This document shows, piece after piece, positions 27,247 to 36,607 of a DNA stretch of 60,827 nt. Position 1 is the first letter of the stretch. Each line of letters begins with the position of its first letter. Source of the DNA: Dechloromonas sp. (GTDB lineage: Bacteria; Pseudomonadota; Gammaproteobacteria; Burkholderiales; Rhodocyclaceae); assembly GCA_028689015.1 (NCBI GenBank), contig JAQTXC010000013.1:1-60827 (forward strand). Direction: 5' to 3'. The position numbers and the translations under genes were made by a program. The notes below the pieces were generated by a model that saw nothing but the letters and a program-made list of their open reading frames with translations, searched no databases and was not told where the DNA came from.

Positions 27247-29694
27247 ATGCATTGCAAAAATTTGCTGCTGGCCTTGAGCCTGACCCTGAGCCCCGCCCTG
27301 TGGGCTGCTTCAAACATCGAACTGAATTCAAGTTGCCCGAGCGATGGGGAAACCGACTCATCGATTGACTACACCTACAGCATCAGCAACAAGACCAGTA
27401 AATCGCTGCGCGAAAGCACGATCACGATCACCCTCGACAGCAAGCTCGGCTACCTGGGCTACAGCGGCAGTGGCTGGCAGTGTTCGGCCAGTGGCAACCT
27501 GGTCAACTGCACCTCGACCTCAAAAATCAAAAAAAACAAAACGTCCTCCACCCTGGTGGTCAGCGCCACCACCCCAGCCACCACCGGCACGGTCAACAGT
27601 ACGGCCACGGCCAGTAGCCAGACCAAGAAATCGAATAGCCGCAACAACCAAAACACCGCGATTTACACCAGCGGCAGCATCCGTTGCAGCACCCCGCTGC
27701 TCAACCCGGCCCCCGGCTCATTCAATATCCATGACAGCGCCGGCAGTTGCGCCGGCAAGGCCATCAATACCAAGATCACCGGCAACAGCTTCCCGCTGCG
27801 TGTCACCGCCCTGAACAGCGCCCGGACCAGCCCGGATACCACGGTCAACGATCTGGTCGAGGTGTATTTGCTCGACTTCAGCAGCATGGTACTGAGCCCA
27901 AGCAACGCCAGCAGCAACTGCCCGAATGCCTTGTCACTCAATAGTCAGAAACGCCCCAACAGCTACCTTGCCAAAGCAACGACGGTGCTGGCGGGCGGCT
28001 ATGGCACGGTGATTTTCCCCGCCCTCAGCAAGGTGTATCGCAAGGTCGGCGTGTTCACGGTCAACACCGCCAATATCAACAATTTCGCCTGTGGCACCGA
28101 CCTCTTTGCCATCCGGCCGCAGGATTTCGTAGTCACCGCCAGCGATGCCCACTGGAAGGCTAGCGGCACCTCCCGTCTGCTCGACAACACCGCCAGCAGC
28201 GGCGGCAATGTCCACGCCGCCGGCCGCCCGTTCACCCTCACCGCCACCGCCCGGGACGCCGGCGGCAGCCCGCTGGCCAGTTACAACGCCCTGCCGGCCA
28301 GCTATTTTTACAGCAACGATGGCAACGATGACCTCGGGATCACGCCCCAGGTCAGCGTCGATAGCATACTGCACCCCTCAGGCGGCGACATGTCGGAGAT
28401 CACCGCCGCCTTCAAGCCCTTGGGCTCAGCGGGGCAGATTCGCGCCACCGACGCCACATACAGCGAAGCCGGCAGTTTCCTGATCTCGGTCGTCGACAAC
28501 CAGTTCGCTATCGAAGATGGCAAAAACAGCTGCTCGACCGCGGTCGACCGTGACATCCGCAACAATCCCGCCCAGTCGCCTGTCGGTCGCTTCATCCCGG
28601 AAATCCTCACCGTGACCGCGCTCAATACACCGCAGTTGCGCACTTTCGATGCCAGCGACAGCCAATGCCCTTCGCGCAAATTCACCTACATCGGCCAGCC
28701 CTTTGGTTTTGCCACCATCCCAGAACTCACCATCAAGGCCTGGGCCTACGATGCGAATGGCGAATATGGCCAGACTGGCAATCATCGCTTCGCCAGCCGC
28801 TTGGGCACCTTGTCGGTGAGCAGTGGGCAGGTGCAATTCAGTGACAGCGCCGGCCGCACGCTGGACAGCAGCCAGATCGCCACCATCACCGTGACCGACG
28901 GTCACGATGGCAGCGCCTTATTGACGCTACCCACCAGCAGCAAACTCGCCTACACCCGGGGCAGCAGCACCGCCCCATTCAACGCCAGCCTGTCGCTCAC
29001 TGTGCAGCTGGCCGACTGCAGCGACAAGAATGGCACCGGCAGCAGCGCCTGCATTCCCGTTTGTCTGGACCCTAAAGACCTGACCGACAGCGACGGCGTA
29101 CCCCCATGCGCCAGCCCGTCAAGCTCGGCCACGGCCAGTTTCAGCAGCATGGCCTTCGACGCCAGCGGCACAACGACGCCCAACGCCTTTCGCTACGGCT
29201 ATCTCAGCCTGCCGGACAGCATCAGCGTCGGCAATGCGAGCACCGCAGCCACCCTTGATCTCGAAGCCAAATACTGGACCGGCAGCACCTGGAGTACCAA
29301 CACCCTGGACAATTGCAGCGACGTCAGCCCCGCCCAGTTCACCCTCTCCGACTACAAGGACAACCTGAAACAATGCGGCACGCTGCTCAGCAACAGCGGC
29401 AAGCTGGTGGCCGGCAAGAGTACGCAGACCCTCAGCGCCCCGGGGAGCGGCAAGAACGGCAGCGTCAAGCTGATGCCCAACCTGGGCGCCAGCGCCAGTG
29501 GCAACCAGGCCACCGCACCCTGTAGCGCCAACAGTCCTACCCCGGCGACTGCGGCCAACCTTCCCTGGCTGCAATGCGACAACAGCCTGGCCGCCAATTG
29601 TGTCGGCAACAATCCACAAAGCACCATCAGCTTTGGTGGCCCAACACCCAAGGTCAATCGCACCCGCTACATCTACCTGCGCGAAAACTATTGA
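27247..29694 (+). CDS. mshQ: MSHA-associated large surface protein MshQ
   Basis: 815 residues: signal peptide MHCKNLLLALSLTLSPALWA, then a Thr/Ser-rich domain of about 120 residues with an SNKTSKSLRESTITITLDS start, then the DUF6701-type body with the recognisable IRPQDFVVTASDAHWK and RPFTLTATARDAGGSPL segments. It ends in a low-complexity Gly/Ser/Ala-rich tail with no LPxTG or barrel. MshQ-type proteins accompany MSHA pilins and are thought to be pilus-associated adhesins; the exact role is not established. The ATG at 27247 follows GGAGGCCCCC. A strong terminator closes the operon. It is the most diverged gene of the locus. Confidence 0.82.
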   Translation: MHCKNLLLALSLTLSPALWAASNIELNSSCPSDGETDSSIDYTYSISNKTSKSLRESTITITLDSKLGYLGYSGSGWQCSASGNLVNCTSTSKIKKNKTSSTLVVSATTPATTGTVNSTATASSQTKKSNSRNNQNTAIYTSGSIRCSTPLLNPAPGSFNIHDSAGSCAGKAINTKITGNSFPLRVTALNSARTSPDTTVNDLVEVYLLDFSSMVLSPSNASSNCPNALSLNSQKRPNSYLAKATTVLAGGYGTVIFPALSKVYRKVGVFTVNTANINNFACGTDLFAIRPQDFVVTASDAHWKASGTSRLLDNTASSGGNVHAAGRPFTLTATARDAGGSPLASYNALPASYFYSNDGNDDLGITPQVSVDSILHPSGGDMSEITAAFKPLGSAGQIRATDATYSEAGSFLISVVDNQFAIEDGKNSCSTAVDRDIRNNPAQSPVGRFIPEILTVTALNTPQLRTFDASDSQCPSRKFTYIGQPFGFATIPELTIKAWAYDANGEYGQTGNHRFASRLGTLSVSSGQVQFSDSAGRTLDSSQIATITVTDGHDGSALLTLPTSSKLAYTRGSSTAPFNASLSLTVQLADCSDKNGTGSSACIPVCLDPKDLTDSDGVPPCASPSSSATASFSSMAFDASGTTTPNAFRYGYLSLPDSISVGNASTAATLDLEAKYWTGSTWSTNTLDNCSDVSPAQFTLSDYKDNLKQCGTLLSNSGKLVAGKSTQTLSAPGSGKNGSVKLMPNLGASASGNQATAPCSANSPTPATAANLPWLQCDNSLAANCVGNNPQSTISFGGPTPKVNRTRYIYLRENY

Positions 29695-29708
29695 ATCGTC
29701 CGGACAAC

Positions 29709-29745
29709 AAAAAGCCCGGCCGGAAAAATCCGGGCCGGGCTTTTT
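29709..29745. terminator. Bidirectional terminator between mshQ and mshA
   Basis: AAAAAGCCCGGCC pairs with GGCCGGGCTTTTT around a short loop, giving A-run and T-run on both strands. It ends both convergent msh transcripts. Confidence 0.93.
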
Positions 29746-29769
29746 GTTTGCAACGAGCGCGGCGGGCGC

Positions 29770-30216
29770 TCAGCAACCGCCAACGTTCGCCGTGATGGTC
29801 GGCTGCACCCCTGTCCCGCTGGATTTGGTGTAAGCGACACCGCAATTGGCCAAGGTGTAATTCTTCATGTTGACCCCGGCGGCTGCGGTATCAAACTTGG
29901 TGCTATCGAGCTCCATCACCTTGGCGAGGTCGGTGGCATCGGTCGGATAGCCATTGGTCAGGTTCAAGCTACCGGACAGACCCGGGATCTCGGTGCTGCT
30001 CAATGTGGCCGTCGCCCCCAGCTTGCTGGCCAAGGCGGCTTTGGCATAAACCATCGAACTGGCTGAGCGCATCGAGCCTTCCAGGCCTTGTACAACCGCC
30101 TTACGGGCATCGCCGCCGAGATCCATGAACTTGGGCAAAGCCGTCGCGGCCAGAATGCCAAGAATGACGATGACGACAATCAATTCAATCAGGGTAAAAC
30201 CTTGAGCGCGTTTCAT
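29770..30216 (-). CDS. mshA: MSHA major pilin MshA
   Basis: 148-residue prepilin with a six-to-seven-residue leader (MKRAQG) and the mature N-terminus [24 protein letters not shown], with Glu5 present. The globular domain includes [17 protein letters not shown] and a C-terminal disulfide loop between NCGV and GGC. The ATG at 30216 has a very strong ribosome site (GGAGGAAGGT), as expected for an abundant pilin; a longer upstream frame is rejected. It is the last gene of the mshE-G-F-A block, right against the shared terminator. Confidence 0.92.
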   Translation of the reverse strand: MKRAQGFTLIELIVVIVILGILAATALPKFMDLGGDARKAVVQGLEGSMRSASSMVYAKAALASKLGATATLSSTEIPGLSGSLNLTNGYPTDATDLAKVMELDSTKFDTAAAGVNMKNYTLANCGVAYTKSSGTGVQPTITANVGGC

Positions 30217-30233
30217 ACCTTCCTCCAAGAAAT

Positions 30234-30743
30234 TTATAACCACTCGTAATTGCCTAGCGGCAGCAAGGATAACGCATCTACCATGGGGTTGACACGCTGC
30301 AAACCGTCGCGGATCTCGACCCGCCAACGAATTTCGTTTTTCGCGGCAGCATCGAGGCGACGAAAACCAGCCGACTGATTAAGGTGGTACACCAACTCAC
30401 CGCGTGTACTATCGAAATACCACGAGCCGGGCTGTAGACGTGCGCCATCGATTTCCTTGAATTCACCCAGATATCCGAGGGGCGGCGACTTGAGAAAACG
30501 GACCGGGTTACCACCGATCAGGTCGGCGGTATCCTCGCCCCGATGATTGATCAGGCGCTGGGCTATTTCGGATAACAAGCCAGTCCGCAGGCTCATCACC
30601 GTCAGCTCGACACTGAGCTTTTCCGCCTGTGCCTGCTGATGGCGAACCGCGTAAAGGAAACTTCCAACCAACAGCGCAAACAGGATGCTGACCAACACAA
30701 ATTCCAGGCGGGTCAGGCCGGCCTGCCGTGTTTTGCCGTGCAT
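30234..30743 (-). CDS. mshF: MSHA biogenesis protein MshF-like
   Basis: 169 residues. It has a pilin-like start ([28 protein letters not shown]), one membrane segment, and a periplasmic domain that follows the MshF pattern ([32 protein letters not shown]). The role is poorly known in the family. The ATG at 30743 overlaps the mshG stop (ATGA). Position between mshG and mshA supports the name; sequence alone would be weaker. Confidence 0.75.
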   Translation of the reverse strand: MHGKTRQAGLTRLEFVLVSILFALLVGSFLYAVRHQQAQAEKLSVELTVMSLRTGLLSEIAQRLINHRGEDTADLIGGNPVRFLKSPPLGYLGEFKEIDGARLQPGSWYFDSTRGELVYHLNQSAGFRRLDAAAKNEIRWRVEIRDGLQRVNPMVDALSLLPLGNYEWL

Positions 30744-31972
30744 CAGGCTTTCCCCATACTGACTTTGCCCATGTCCCACATCGGCACAAAAATTCCGAGC
30801 GCCAGGACCAGAACCAGCACCCCCAGGAAGACGATAAGAATCGGCTCGATCTGCTGGCTCAGGGTTTTCAATTCGTATTCGACCTCGCGCTGATACATCT
30901 CGGCGATTTCCTGCATCATCTCGTCGAGCGAGCCAGACTCTTCACCGACCGCAATCATCTGCAACACCACCGGCGTAAAAATCCCGGTGCCAATAGCCGC
31001 ACGTAACATGCTTTCACCACGCTCAACACTGCGCCGCATCTTGGTCAGGCGTTCGGTCATGTAGGCGTTATCCATCGTCTGCGCCACATTGCTCAAGGCC
31101 TGGATGATGGGCACACCACTGCGCGACGCCAAAGCAAAACTGCGTGAAAAACGGGCCAAGGTCGCTTTGGTGACAATCTTGCCGGCAATTGGAATTTGCA
31201 GCTTGATACGATCCCACAAATACTGACCACGCGGCGTCGCCACCCAGGCCCGGAAGGCGAAGACCACCGCCACCCCGGCTGCCAGCAGATACGGCCACCA
31301 AGTCACCATAAAATTGGAAAAACCAATCAGCATTTTGGTCATCAATGGCAATTCGGCCTTCATGTTCTCGAAAACCTTGGCAAACGCCGGGATCACCCAG
31401 ACATTGACCACAACAATCGCCATCCCCATCGCCGCAATAACGAAAGAGGGGTAACGCAGGGCCGAACTGACCTGCTCGCGCATGAAGCGCTCGAATTCCA
31501 TGTGGTGATAAAGGCGCAGGAAAACCTCTTCCAGCTGACCGGTCATTTCGCCGACCCGCACCATGGACAAGTAGAAGCTGGGAAACACCTTGGGGTGACG
31601 AGCCAGCGCCGCCGACAACTCGCGGCCGGCATCCAGACTGTCCCGCAAATCCTGTAACAAGGCCTTCATCGGCTTGCTGGTCGACGATTCCTGCAAGCCC
31701 GTCAAGGCCCGCAAAATCGGCACACCGGCTTTCAGCAGGGAATAAAGCTGCCGGCTGAACAGCAGCACATCGGTGTGCACCACCTTCTCCTTGAACCACT
31801 CGGCCGGAACGAAGGCCGGCGCCGCGCTCGCCACCTTGCCGGGCTTGATGTCTAGCGGCGTGATGCCCTTGCCACGCAATTCGTCGGCCAACGCCGCCGC
31901 CGACACACCCTCGCTGCTGCCCCTAACCGCCGCGCCGCTCGCATCCCGCCCCTTCCAGTCGAAAGCTGGCAC
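30743..31972 (-). CDS. mshG: MSHA inner-membrane platform protein MshG
   Basis: 409-residue GspF/PilC-family protein with two GspF repeats (about 70-195 and 270-400), each followed by membrane segments (AAMGMAIVVVNVWVIPAFA, WPYLLAAGVAVVFAFRAWV, PILIVFLGVLVLVLALGIF). It begins PAFDWKGRDASG, typical of the family. The start is a GTG at 31972, 3 bp after mshE ends. It forms the rotating platform driven by MshE and overlaps mshF. Confidence 0.94.
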   Translation of the reverse strand: MPAFDWKGRDASGAAVRGSSEGVSAAALADELRGKGITPLDIKPGKVASAAPAFVPAEWFKEKVVHTDVLLFSRQLYSLLKAGVPILRALTGLQESSTSKPMKALLQDLRDSLDAGRELSAALARHPKVFPSFYLSMVRVGEMTGQLEEVFLRLYHHMEFERFMREQVSSALRYPSFVIAAMGMAIVVVNVWVIPAFAKVFENMKAELPLMTKMLIGFSNFMVTWWPYLLAAGVAVVFAFRAWVATPRGQYLWDRIKLQIPIAGKIVTKATLARFSRSFALASRSGVPIIQALSNVAQTMDNAYMTERLTKMRRSVERGESMLRAAIGTGIFTPVVLQMIAVGEESGSLDEMMQEIAEMYQREVEYELKTLSQQIEPILIVFLGVLVLVLALGIFVPMWDMGKVSMGKA

Positions 31973-31975
31973 CGC

Positions 31976-33685
31976 TTAATCCTCGAACTGGTTGCTGATT
32001 TTCATCGCTTCTTCGACCGTCGTCCGGCCAGCCACGACCAAACGCACGGCGTCGCGGCGCAACGTTTCGCCATTCATTTGCTGACGGGCTACCTGCATGA
32101 AAATGCCAGGATCGCCGTCGTTGACCGCGTCCACCACTGCACCGCTCATTTCAAGAAATTCATAGACCCCGGTTCGGCCCTGGTAACCCATCTGGTTGCA
32201 ATGACTACACCCGCGGCCTTTCTGATAGGAATGGGTGCCGAGCTGATCACCCAGTTCATAACGCAGCCAGGCGTATTCGGCGGGCGTCGGCGTATAGGGT
32301 TCAGCGCATTCCTTACAGATCACCCGCACCAGGCGCTGGGCCAGCACCAGATGCACCGACAAGGCCACCATGTAGCGCGGCACGCCCATATCAAGCAGGC
32401 GAATTGGTGTACTGGCCGCATCGTTGGTGTGCAAGGTCGATAACACCAGATGACCGGTCATCGCCGCCCGCATCCCGATTTCGGCCGTTTCCTGGTCACG
32501 CATTTCACCGACCAGCACGACATCCGGATCCTGACGCAGCACCGTGCGCAACACCCGGGAGAAGGTCAGGCCAATTTTTTCCTGGACCTGGACCTGGTTG
32601 AGGCCCGGCAGGCGATATTCAACCGGATCTTCAGCCGTAATCAGCTTGCTGTCCGTGCTGTTCAACTCGTTCAAAGCAGCGTACAGCGTCGTCGTTTTAC
32701 CCGAACCCGTCGGCCCGGTCACCAGCACCATGCCACTGGGGCGAGACAAGGCCTTGCGCAAGGCACGCAGAACGCGCTCCGGCATCGCCACCTTGTCGAG
32801 CGACATCAGGCCACCATTCTGAGCCAGCAAACGCATGACCACCGATTCGCCATACTGGGTTGGCAAGGTAGAAATCCGCACATCGACGCTGCTTTGACGC
32901 ACCTGCATGTTGAAACGACCATCCTGCGGCAGTCGTTTCTCGGAAATATCGAGCCCGGACATCAGTTTCAAGCGCAAGGCCACGGCTGAGGCAATTTTTG
33001 GATCAGCCTCGGTCTGCACATGCAAGACGCCGTCAATCCGGAAACGGATGCGCAACGATTTTTCCTGGGGCTCGATATGCATGTCGGAAGCACGCAAGCG
33101 CATCGCTTCCTCGAACACCGTCTGCAGCAGTTTAACGACCGGCGCATCCTCGCCACTGGCTGTCAGGCCCAGCATGTCGCCAAATTCGATCGGCATGTCA
33201 CCGATGTCTGCGGTCAACTCCTTGGCCAGGCCGGAAATCTCTTCACCCCGGGTGTAACAACGCTCGATCAGGCCGAGCAGTTGCGTTTCAACCACCACGG
33301 CGATTTCAATATCGGAACGCAGCAAGCGCGTCACTTCGTCGTAGGCCTGCAAGTCCGTCGGATCGGACAAACCGACCATGAAGCGACCGTCGGACAATTG
33401 CTGCAGAACCAAGGCCCGGAAACGCCGGGCGGCGGCTTCCGGCAGGCGGGCAATCAGTTTCAGATCCGGGGTAAAAGACTTCAGATCAACGTACTGCACC
33501 CGCAACTGACGCGCCAGCGCCTGAGCAATCTGCGCCTCGGAAACAAAACCGCTATCGACAAAGACTCGCCCCAGCTTACGCCCGGTGGCTTTCTGTTGTT
33601 CGAGGGCATTCTTCAGTTGTTCCTCGGTCAGCAAGCCCTGCTGTATCAGCAGGTCGCCAAGCCGGATTTTCTGCGGGGGGGGCAT
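31976..33685 (-). CDS. mshE: MSHA extension ATPase MshE
   Basis: 569-residue GspE/PilB-type ATPase. The N-terminal MshEN domain has the c-di-GMP-binding pattern RLGDLLIQQGLLTEEQLKNALEQQ followed by a second, weaker copy (LGRVFVDSGFVSEAQIAQALARQ). Walker A is GPTGSGKTTT, with Asp and His boxes in order and the zinc tetracysteine CKEC ... GCSHC. It drives pilus extension on the cytoplasmic side. I start at the ATG at 33685 because GGAGGACGGG precedes it; a TTG at 33697 overlaps that ribosome site. It is the first gene of mshE-G-F-A. No retraction ATPase lies in the window. Confidence 0.96.
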   Translation of the reverse strand: MPPPQKIRLGDLLIQQGLLTEEQLKNALEQQKATGRKLGRVFVDSGFVSEAQIAQALARQLRVQYVDLKSFTPDLKLIARLPEAAARRFRALVLQQLSDGRFMVGLSDPTDLQAYDEVTRLLRSDIEIAVVVETQLLGLIERCYTRGEEISGLAKELTADIGDMPIEFGDMLGLTASGEDAPVVKLLQTVFEEAMRLRASDMHIEPQEKSLRIRFRIDGVLHVQTEADPKIASAVALRLKLMSGLDISEKRLPQDGRFNMQVRQSSVDVRISTLPTQYGESVVMRLLAQNGGLMSLDKVAMPERVLRALRKALSRPSGMVLVTGPTGSGKTTTLYAALNELNSTDSKLITAEDPVEYRLPGLNQVQVQEKIGLTFSRVLRTVLRQDPDVVLVGEMRDQETAEIGMRAAMTGHLVLSTLHTNDAASTPIRLLDMGVPRYMVALSVHLVLAQRLVRVICKECAEPYTPTPAEYAWLRYELGDQLGTHSYQKGRGCSHCNQMGYQGRTGVYEFLEMSGAVVDAVNDGDPGIFMQVARQQMNGETLRRDAVRLVVAGRTTVEEAMKISNQFED

Positions 33686-33772
33686 CCCGTCCTCCAAAAC
33701 GCCTTAAGAAACGTCGTTAACAATATGAAATTGCAACAAGTCTGAACATTAGACGGTTTTGTCAGGGGCGAC

Positions 33773-33810
33773 AAGCCGCGCCACCCCATGCGCCGGAGAC
33801 AGCGCGGCTT
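33773..33810 (-). terminator. Possible stem-loop at the rhlE stop
   Basis: Inverted repeat AAGCCGCGC / GCGCGGCTT with a 20-nt loop, touching the stop codon of the helicase gene. No T-run follows, so terminator activity is uncertain. Confidence 0.4.
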
Positions 33811-35089
33811 AGCGGTGACGACTGCCGGTGTGATGCTGCTGCGGTCGACCGCCCTTGGCGGGTGTTTTCTGCCCTTGCGGACGCCCCTGCCCCTGCGGCT
33901 TGCGCGGCGGGCGCGGTGGCTGCACCGGACGTGGTGCCGCCGTAGCCGACGGCTCGAAGCCTTCGATCACCAGCCGCTCCAGGCTACGCTTGATCAACTT
34001 CTCGATATCCTTGAGTTGCGGTCGTTCATCGTGACAGACCAGTGAAATGGCCTCGCCTTCCATGCCAGCGCGACCGGTACGACCGATGCGGTGCACGTAA
34101 TCCTCGGCGACATTGGGTAATTCGTAATTAATGACGTACGGCAAGGCATCGATATCGATGCCACGGGCAGCGATGTCGGTCGCCACCAGCGCCACCAGCT
34201 TGCCGTCCTTGAATTCGGACAAGGCGCGGGTGCGTGCCCCTTGCGATTTGTCACCGTGAATCGCCGCCGACTTGATGCCTGCTTTGTCCAGCGTTTTAGC
34301 CAACGCATCAGCCCCATGCTTGGTGCGGGCAAAAACCAGCACCTGGTTGAGGCCACGGCTTTCGAACAGATGCTTGAGCAAATCCTTTTTTTGTTCGCGG
34401 TTGGTTTCAATCACGCGCTGCGTCACCGTTTCGGCCGCCGTGTTGCGCGGCGCAACATCGACCGAGGCCGGGTTGTGCAGCAAACCGCCGGCCAGTTCGC
34501 GGATGTCCGGCGAGAAGGTTGCCGAGAACATCAGGTTCTGGCGCGCCTTCGGCAGCAGCGCAATCACCTTGCGAATATCGCGGATGAAGCCCATGTCGAG
34601 CATGCGATCAGCTTCATCAAGCACGAAAATCTCGATGGCGGACAGGTCGACCGTGCGCTGCTGCACATGATCGAGTAAACGGCCCGGCGTAGCGACCAGG
34701 ATGTCGATGCCGCGGCGCAGGTTGGCGATCTGCGGATTGATGCCGACGCCACCGAAAACGGCCAGCGAATTGACTGGCAAATATTTGCCGTAAGTACGAA
34801 CGCTTTCCTCGACCTGAATGGCCAGCTCGCGGGTCGGCACCAGGACCAGCACGCGCGGCGTCTTGGCGACACGGGTCAGGCGGTCATTCGGTCCGCTGGC
34901 TAGACGATGCAGGATGGGCAGGGTGAAACCAGCGGTCTTGCCAGTACCCGTCTGGGCCGTGGCCATCAGGTCACGGCCGGTCATCACGGCGGGAATCGCC
35001 TGTTGCTGAATAGGGGTCGGGGTGTCGTAGCCCTGTTCGGCCACGGCGCGCTGGATTTCGGCCTTGAGGCCGAGTTCTGAAAATTGCAT
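33809..35089 (-). CDS. rhlE: DEAD-box RNA helicase, RhlE type
   Basis: 426 residues. Motifs in order: Q motif ([14 protein letters not shown]), motif [25 protein letters not shown], motif [19 protein letters not shown], and [14 protein letters not shown] basic, Pro/Gln-rich C-terminal tail ([18 protein letters not shown]) would bind RNA. RhlE proteins remodel rRNA and mRNA, often in cold adaptation. The ATG at 35089 follows CCGGAG; the open frame upstream is not family-like. It stands alone, with a long upstream gap. Confidence 0.93.
   Translation of the reverse strand: MQFSELGLKAEIQRAVAEQGYDTPTPIQQQAIPAVMTGRDLMATAQTGTGKTAGFTLPILHRLASGPNDRLTRVAKTPRVLVLVPTRELAIQVEESVRTYGKYLPVNSLAVFGGVGINPQIANLRRGIDILVATPGRLLDHVQQRTVDLSAIEIFVLDEADRMLDMGFIRDIRKVIALLPKARQNLMFSATFSPDIRELAGGLLHNPASVDVAPRNTAAETVTQRVIETNREQKKDLLKHLFESRGLNQVLVFARTKHGADALAKTLDKAGIKSAAIHGDKSQGARTRALSEFKDGKLVALVATDIAARGIDIDALPYVINYELPNVAEDYVHRIGRTGRAGMEGEAISLVCHDERPQLKDIEKLIKRSLERLVIEGFEPSATAAPRPVQPPRPPRKPQGQGRPQGQKTPAKGGRPQQHHTGSRHR
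33840..33850 (+). repeat. Dispersed 11-mer TGCGGTCRACC
   Basis: Perfect copy near the rhlE 3' end; here it is extended to a 12-bp palindrome GCGGTCGACCGC. Confidence 0.85.
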
Positions 35090-35468
35090 GGAAACTCCGG
35101 AGAAAAATAGCCGGGGCCCTTGGCTGGAATCAGTTTCGGTCCAGGCGATCCGGAAAAAAGTGAGTGGCGGCTGGCATACGATGACCGACCTTCGTGCCGC
35201 GGCGCGCATTCTAACACTGGGCAGGTATCGCACTCAGATAATCGGGAAACGAAACCGCCGGTGAAGCTGAGCGGCACCGCAGCCCAACCAACAAGGCAGG
35301 ATTAAAAACCGATAAAACAATTGCTTTTCCAATTATTTGGACGGTAGACCATGGAAATAAAAAAGGGCTTTTAGCGTTAAAAAGGGCACCTGGAGTCCTG
35401 CTGCGTTGTCACATCACGGCAACACCCGGCACCGACAATGCCGCTCCTTCGTTTTTTTGCACTGCACC
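35090..35468. other. Intergenic region between rhlE and the second binding protein
   Basis: A 379-bp divergent gap. The middle (35300-35385) is AT-rich and holds a direct repeat AAAAAGGGC (35360-35368 and 35379-35387, 19 bp apart). GGAG at 35392-35395 could serve an alternative TTG start at 35406 of the next gene. I find no clear -35/-10 pair, riboswitch or RNA gene here. Confidence 0.5.
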
Positions 35469-36581
35469 ATGCCATTCCTGACCGACCGATACCGCCGCCT
35501 GGCGGCCTGCCTTGCCCTGTTTGCTTGGCCCTGCCTGGCCGCCGCTGCCCCCGCCAGCAAAGCCATCGTTATCGCGCATCCGGCTGACCTGAGTGGCCCG
35601 GGGGCCGACTTCAGCCGTGATTACACGCTCGGTGCCAAAGTGTATTTCGACCATATTAACGGCCAAGGTGGCATCAACGGGCGCCGCCTGCTTTATCGCA
35701 GCGTCGACACCACCGGCAAGCTCAGCCAGGGGGTGGCCACCGCGCACGCCATGCGTGAGGCTGGCGCTCAGGTCTTGTTCGGGATTAGCGGCGATCAGTT
35801 GGTCGATGAACTGGCCCGCGACCCCCAATGGCGCACCGCCGGCATCCCGCTGTTCGGCGTGATTGCCGCCAGCGACGGTGCGGCCGGAGCCATCCCGTTG
35901 CGCGCCAGCCGCAGCGATGAAGTGCGGGCGATGATTCGTCAATTGGCGAGCATGGGGGTGGTCAATTTCGGGCTGATCGTTGACCGCAATCGCGCTGCCG
36001 AGACCGAACGCCAGATTCAGGCGGTGGCCGCCGAATCCGGCGCCAGAATCACCATCAGCCAGCGACTGGATGGCAACGATCCCCATGCGCCGGACAAGTT
36101 GGCGCAGATCGTGGCGGCCGCGCGGCCGCAAGCGCTGATCGTCATCGCCGACACGCTAGCCGCTGCCCAGGTTTTCCAGCGCTATCGACCACTTGATCCC
36201 GGCGCGTTTCTCTGTGCGCCGGCCGAGGTCAATATCCGCACCCTGATTTCCATTCTCGGCCCCAACACGGCGCGCGGCCTGATCGTCAGCCAGGTTGTCC
36301 CCAACCCGGCCGGGATCAGCGAATTGGCGCGCGAGCATCGCAAACTGATGGAAAAATATGCTGATGAACCCGCCTCGCAAGCCACGCTGGAAGGCTTCGT
36401 TGCTGCCAAGGCCCTGGTCCGCACCCTGCAGCAGCGCGATGGGAATGCCCCTGACGGTCCACTTCGCCCACAAGGAAAATGGGATCTCGGTGGCTATACG
36501 CTGGACTTTTCTACGGGCCAGCGTGCCTCGCGTTTTGTCGAATTAACGGTCGTCGACCGTAACGGCCGCTTGCTGCGCTAA
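35469..36581 (+). CDS. Periplasmic ABC-type binding protein (second orphan)
   Basis: 370 residues from the ATG at 35469: signal peptide RLAACLALFAWPCLAAAAP-AS, then the type I binding fold (IVIAHPADLSGPGADFSRDYTLGAKVYFDHINGQGGINGRRL). It is a diverged paralogue of the protein at 8758-9900, with the same C-terminal layout (RFVELTVVDRNGRLLR). No permease or ATPase genes are near. The ATG at 35469 lacks a ribosome site; a TTG at 35406 with GGAG before it is possible, giving 21 more residues. The gene is convergent with the HD-GYP gene. The ligand is unknown. Confidence 0.8.
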   Translation: MPFLTDRYRRLAACLALFAWPCLAAAAPASKAIVIAHPADLSGPGADFSRDYTLGAKVYFDHINGQGGINGRRLLYRSVDTTGKLSQGVATAHAMREAGAQVLFGISGDQLVDELARDPQWRTAGIPLFGVIAASDGAAGAIPLRASRSDEVRAMIRQLASMGVVNFGLIVDRNRAAETERQIQAVAAESGARITISQRLDGNDPHAPDKLAQIVAAARPQALIVIADTLAAAQVFQRYRPLDPGAFLCAPAEVNIRTLISILGPNTARGLIVSQVVPNPAGISELAREHRKLMEKYADEPASQATLEGFVAAKALVRTLQQRDGNAPDGPLRPQGKWDLGGYTLDFSTGQRASRFVELTVVDRNGRLLR

Positions 36582-36588
36582 GCCAGGC

Positions 36589-36607
36589 AGCCCGCCGCCG
36601 GCGGGCT
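36589..36607. terminator. Stem-loop between binding-protein and HD-GYP genes
   Basis: AGCCCGCC / GGCGGGCT with a 3-nt loop in a convergent gap. No T-run; weak terminator or 3'-end protector. Confidence 0.5.

Noticed and set aside
17535..33685. MSHA locus as a mobile island
   Set aside because: No integrase, transposase, tRNA or flanking repeats, and base composition and the dispersed 11-mer match the rest of the window.
18031..33685. The pilus genes as a type II secretion system or ordinary type IVa pilus
   Set aside because: The MSLINQML start of MshN, MshEN in the ATPase, the MshC-D-O-P-Q block and the order all fit MSHA, and there is no gspC or pilT.
35090..35468. A tRNA, small RNA or riboswitch in the rhlE gap
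   Set aside because: No cloverleaf, conserved riboswitch core or terminator-bounded transcript can be seen.
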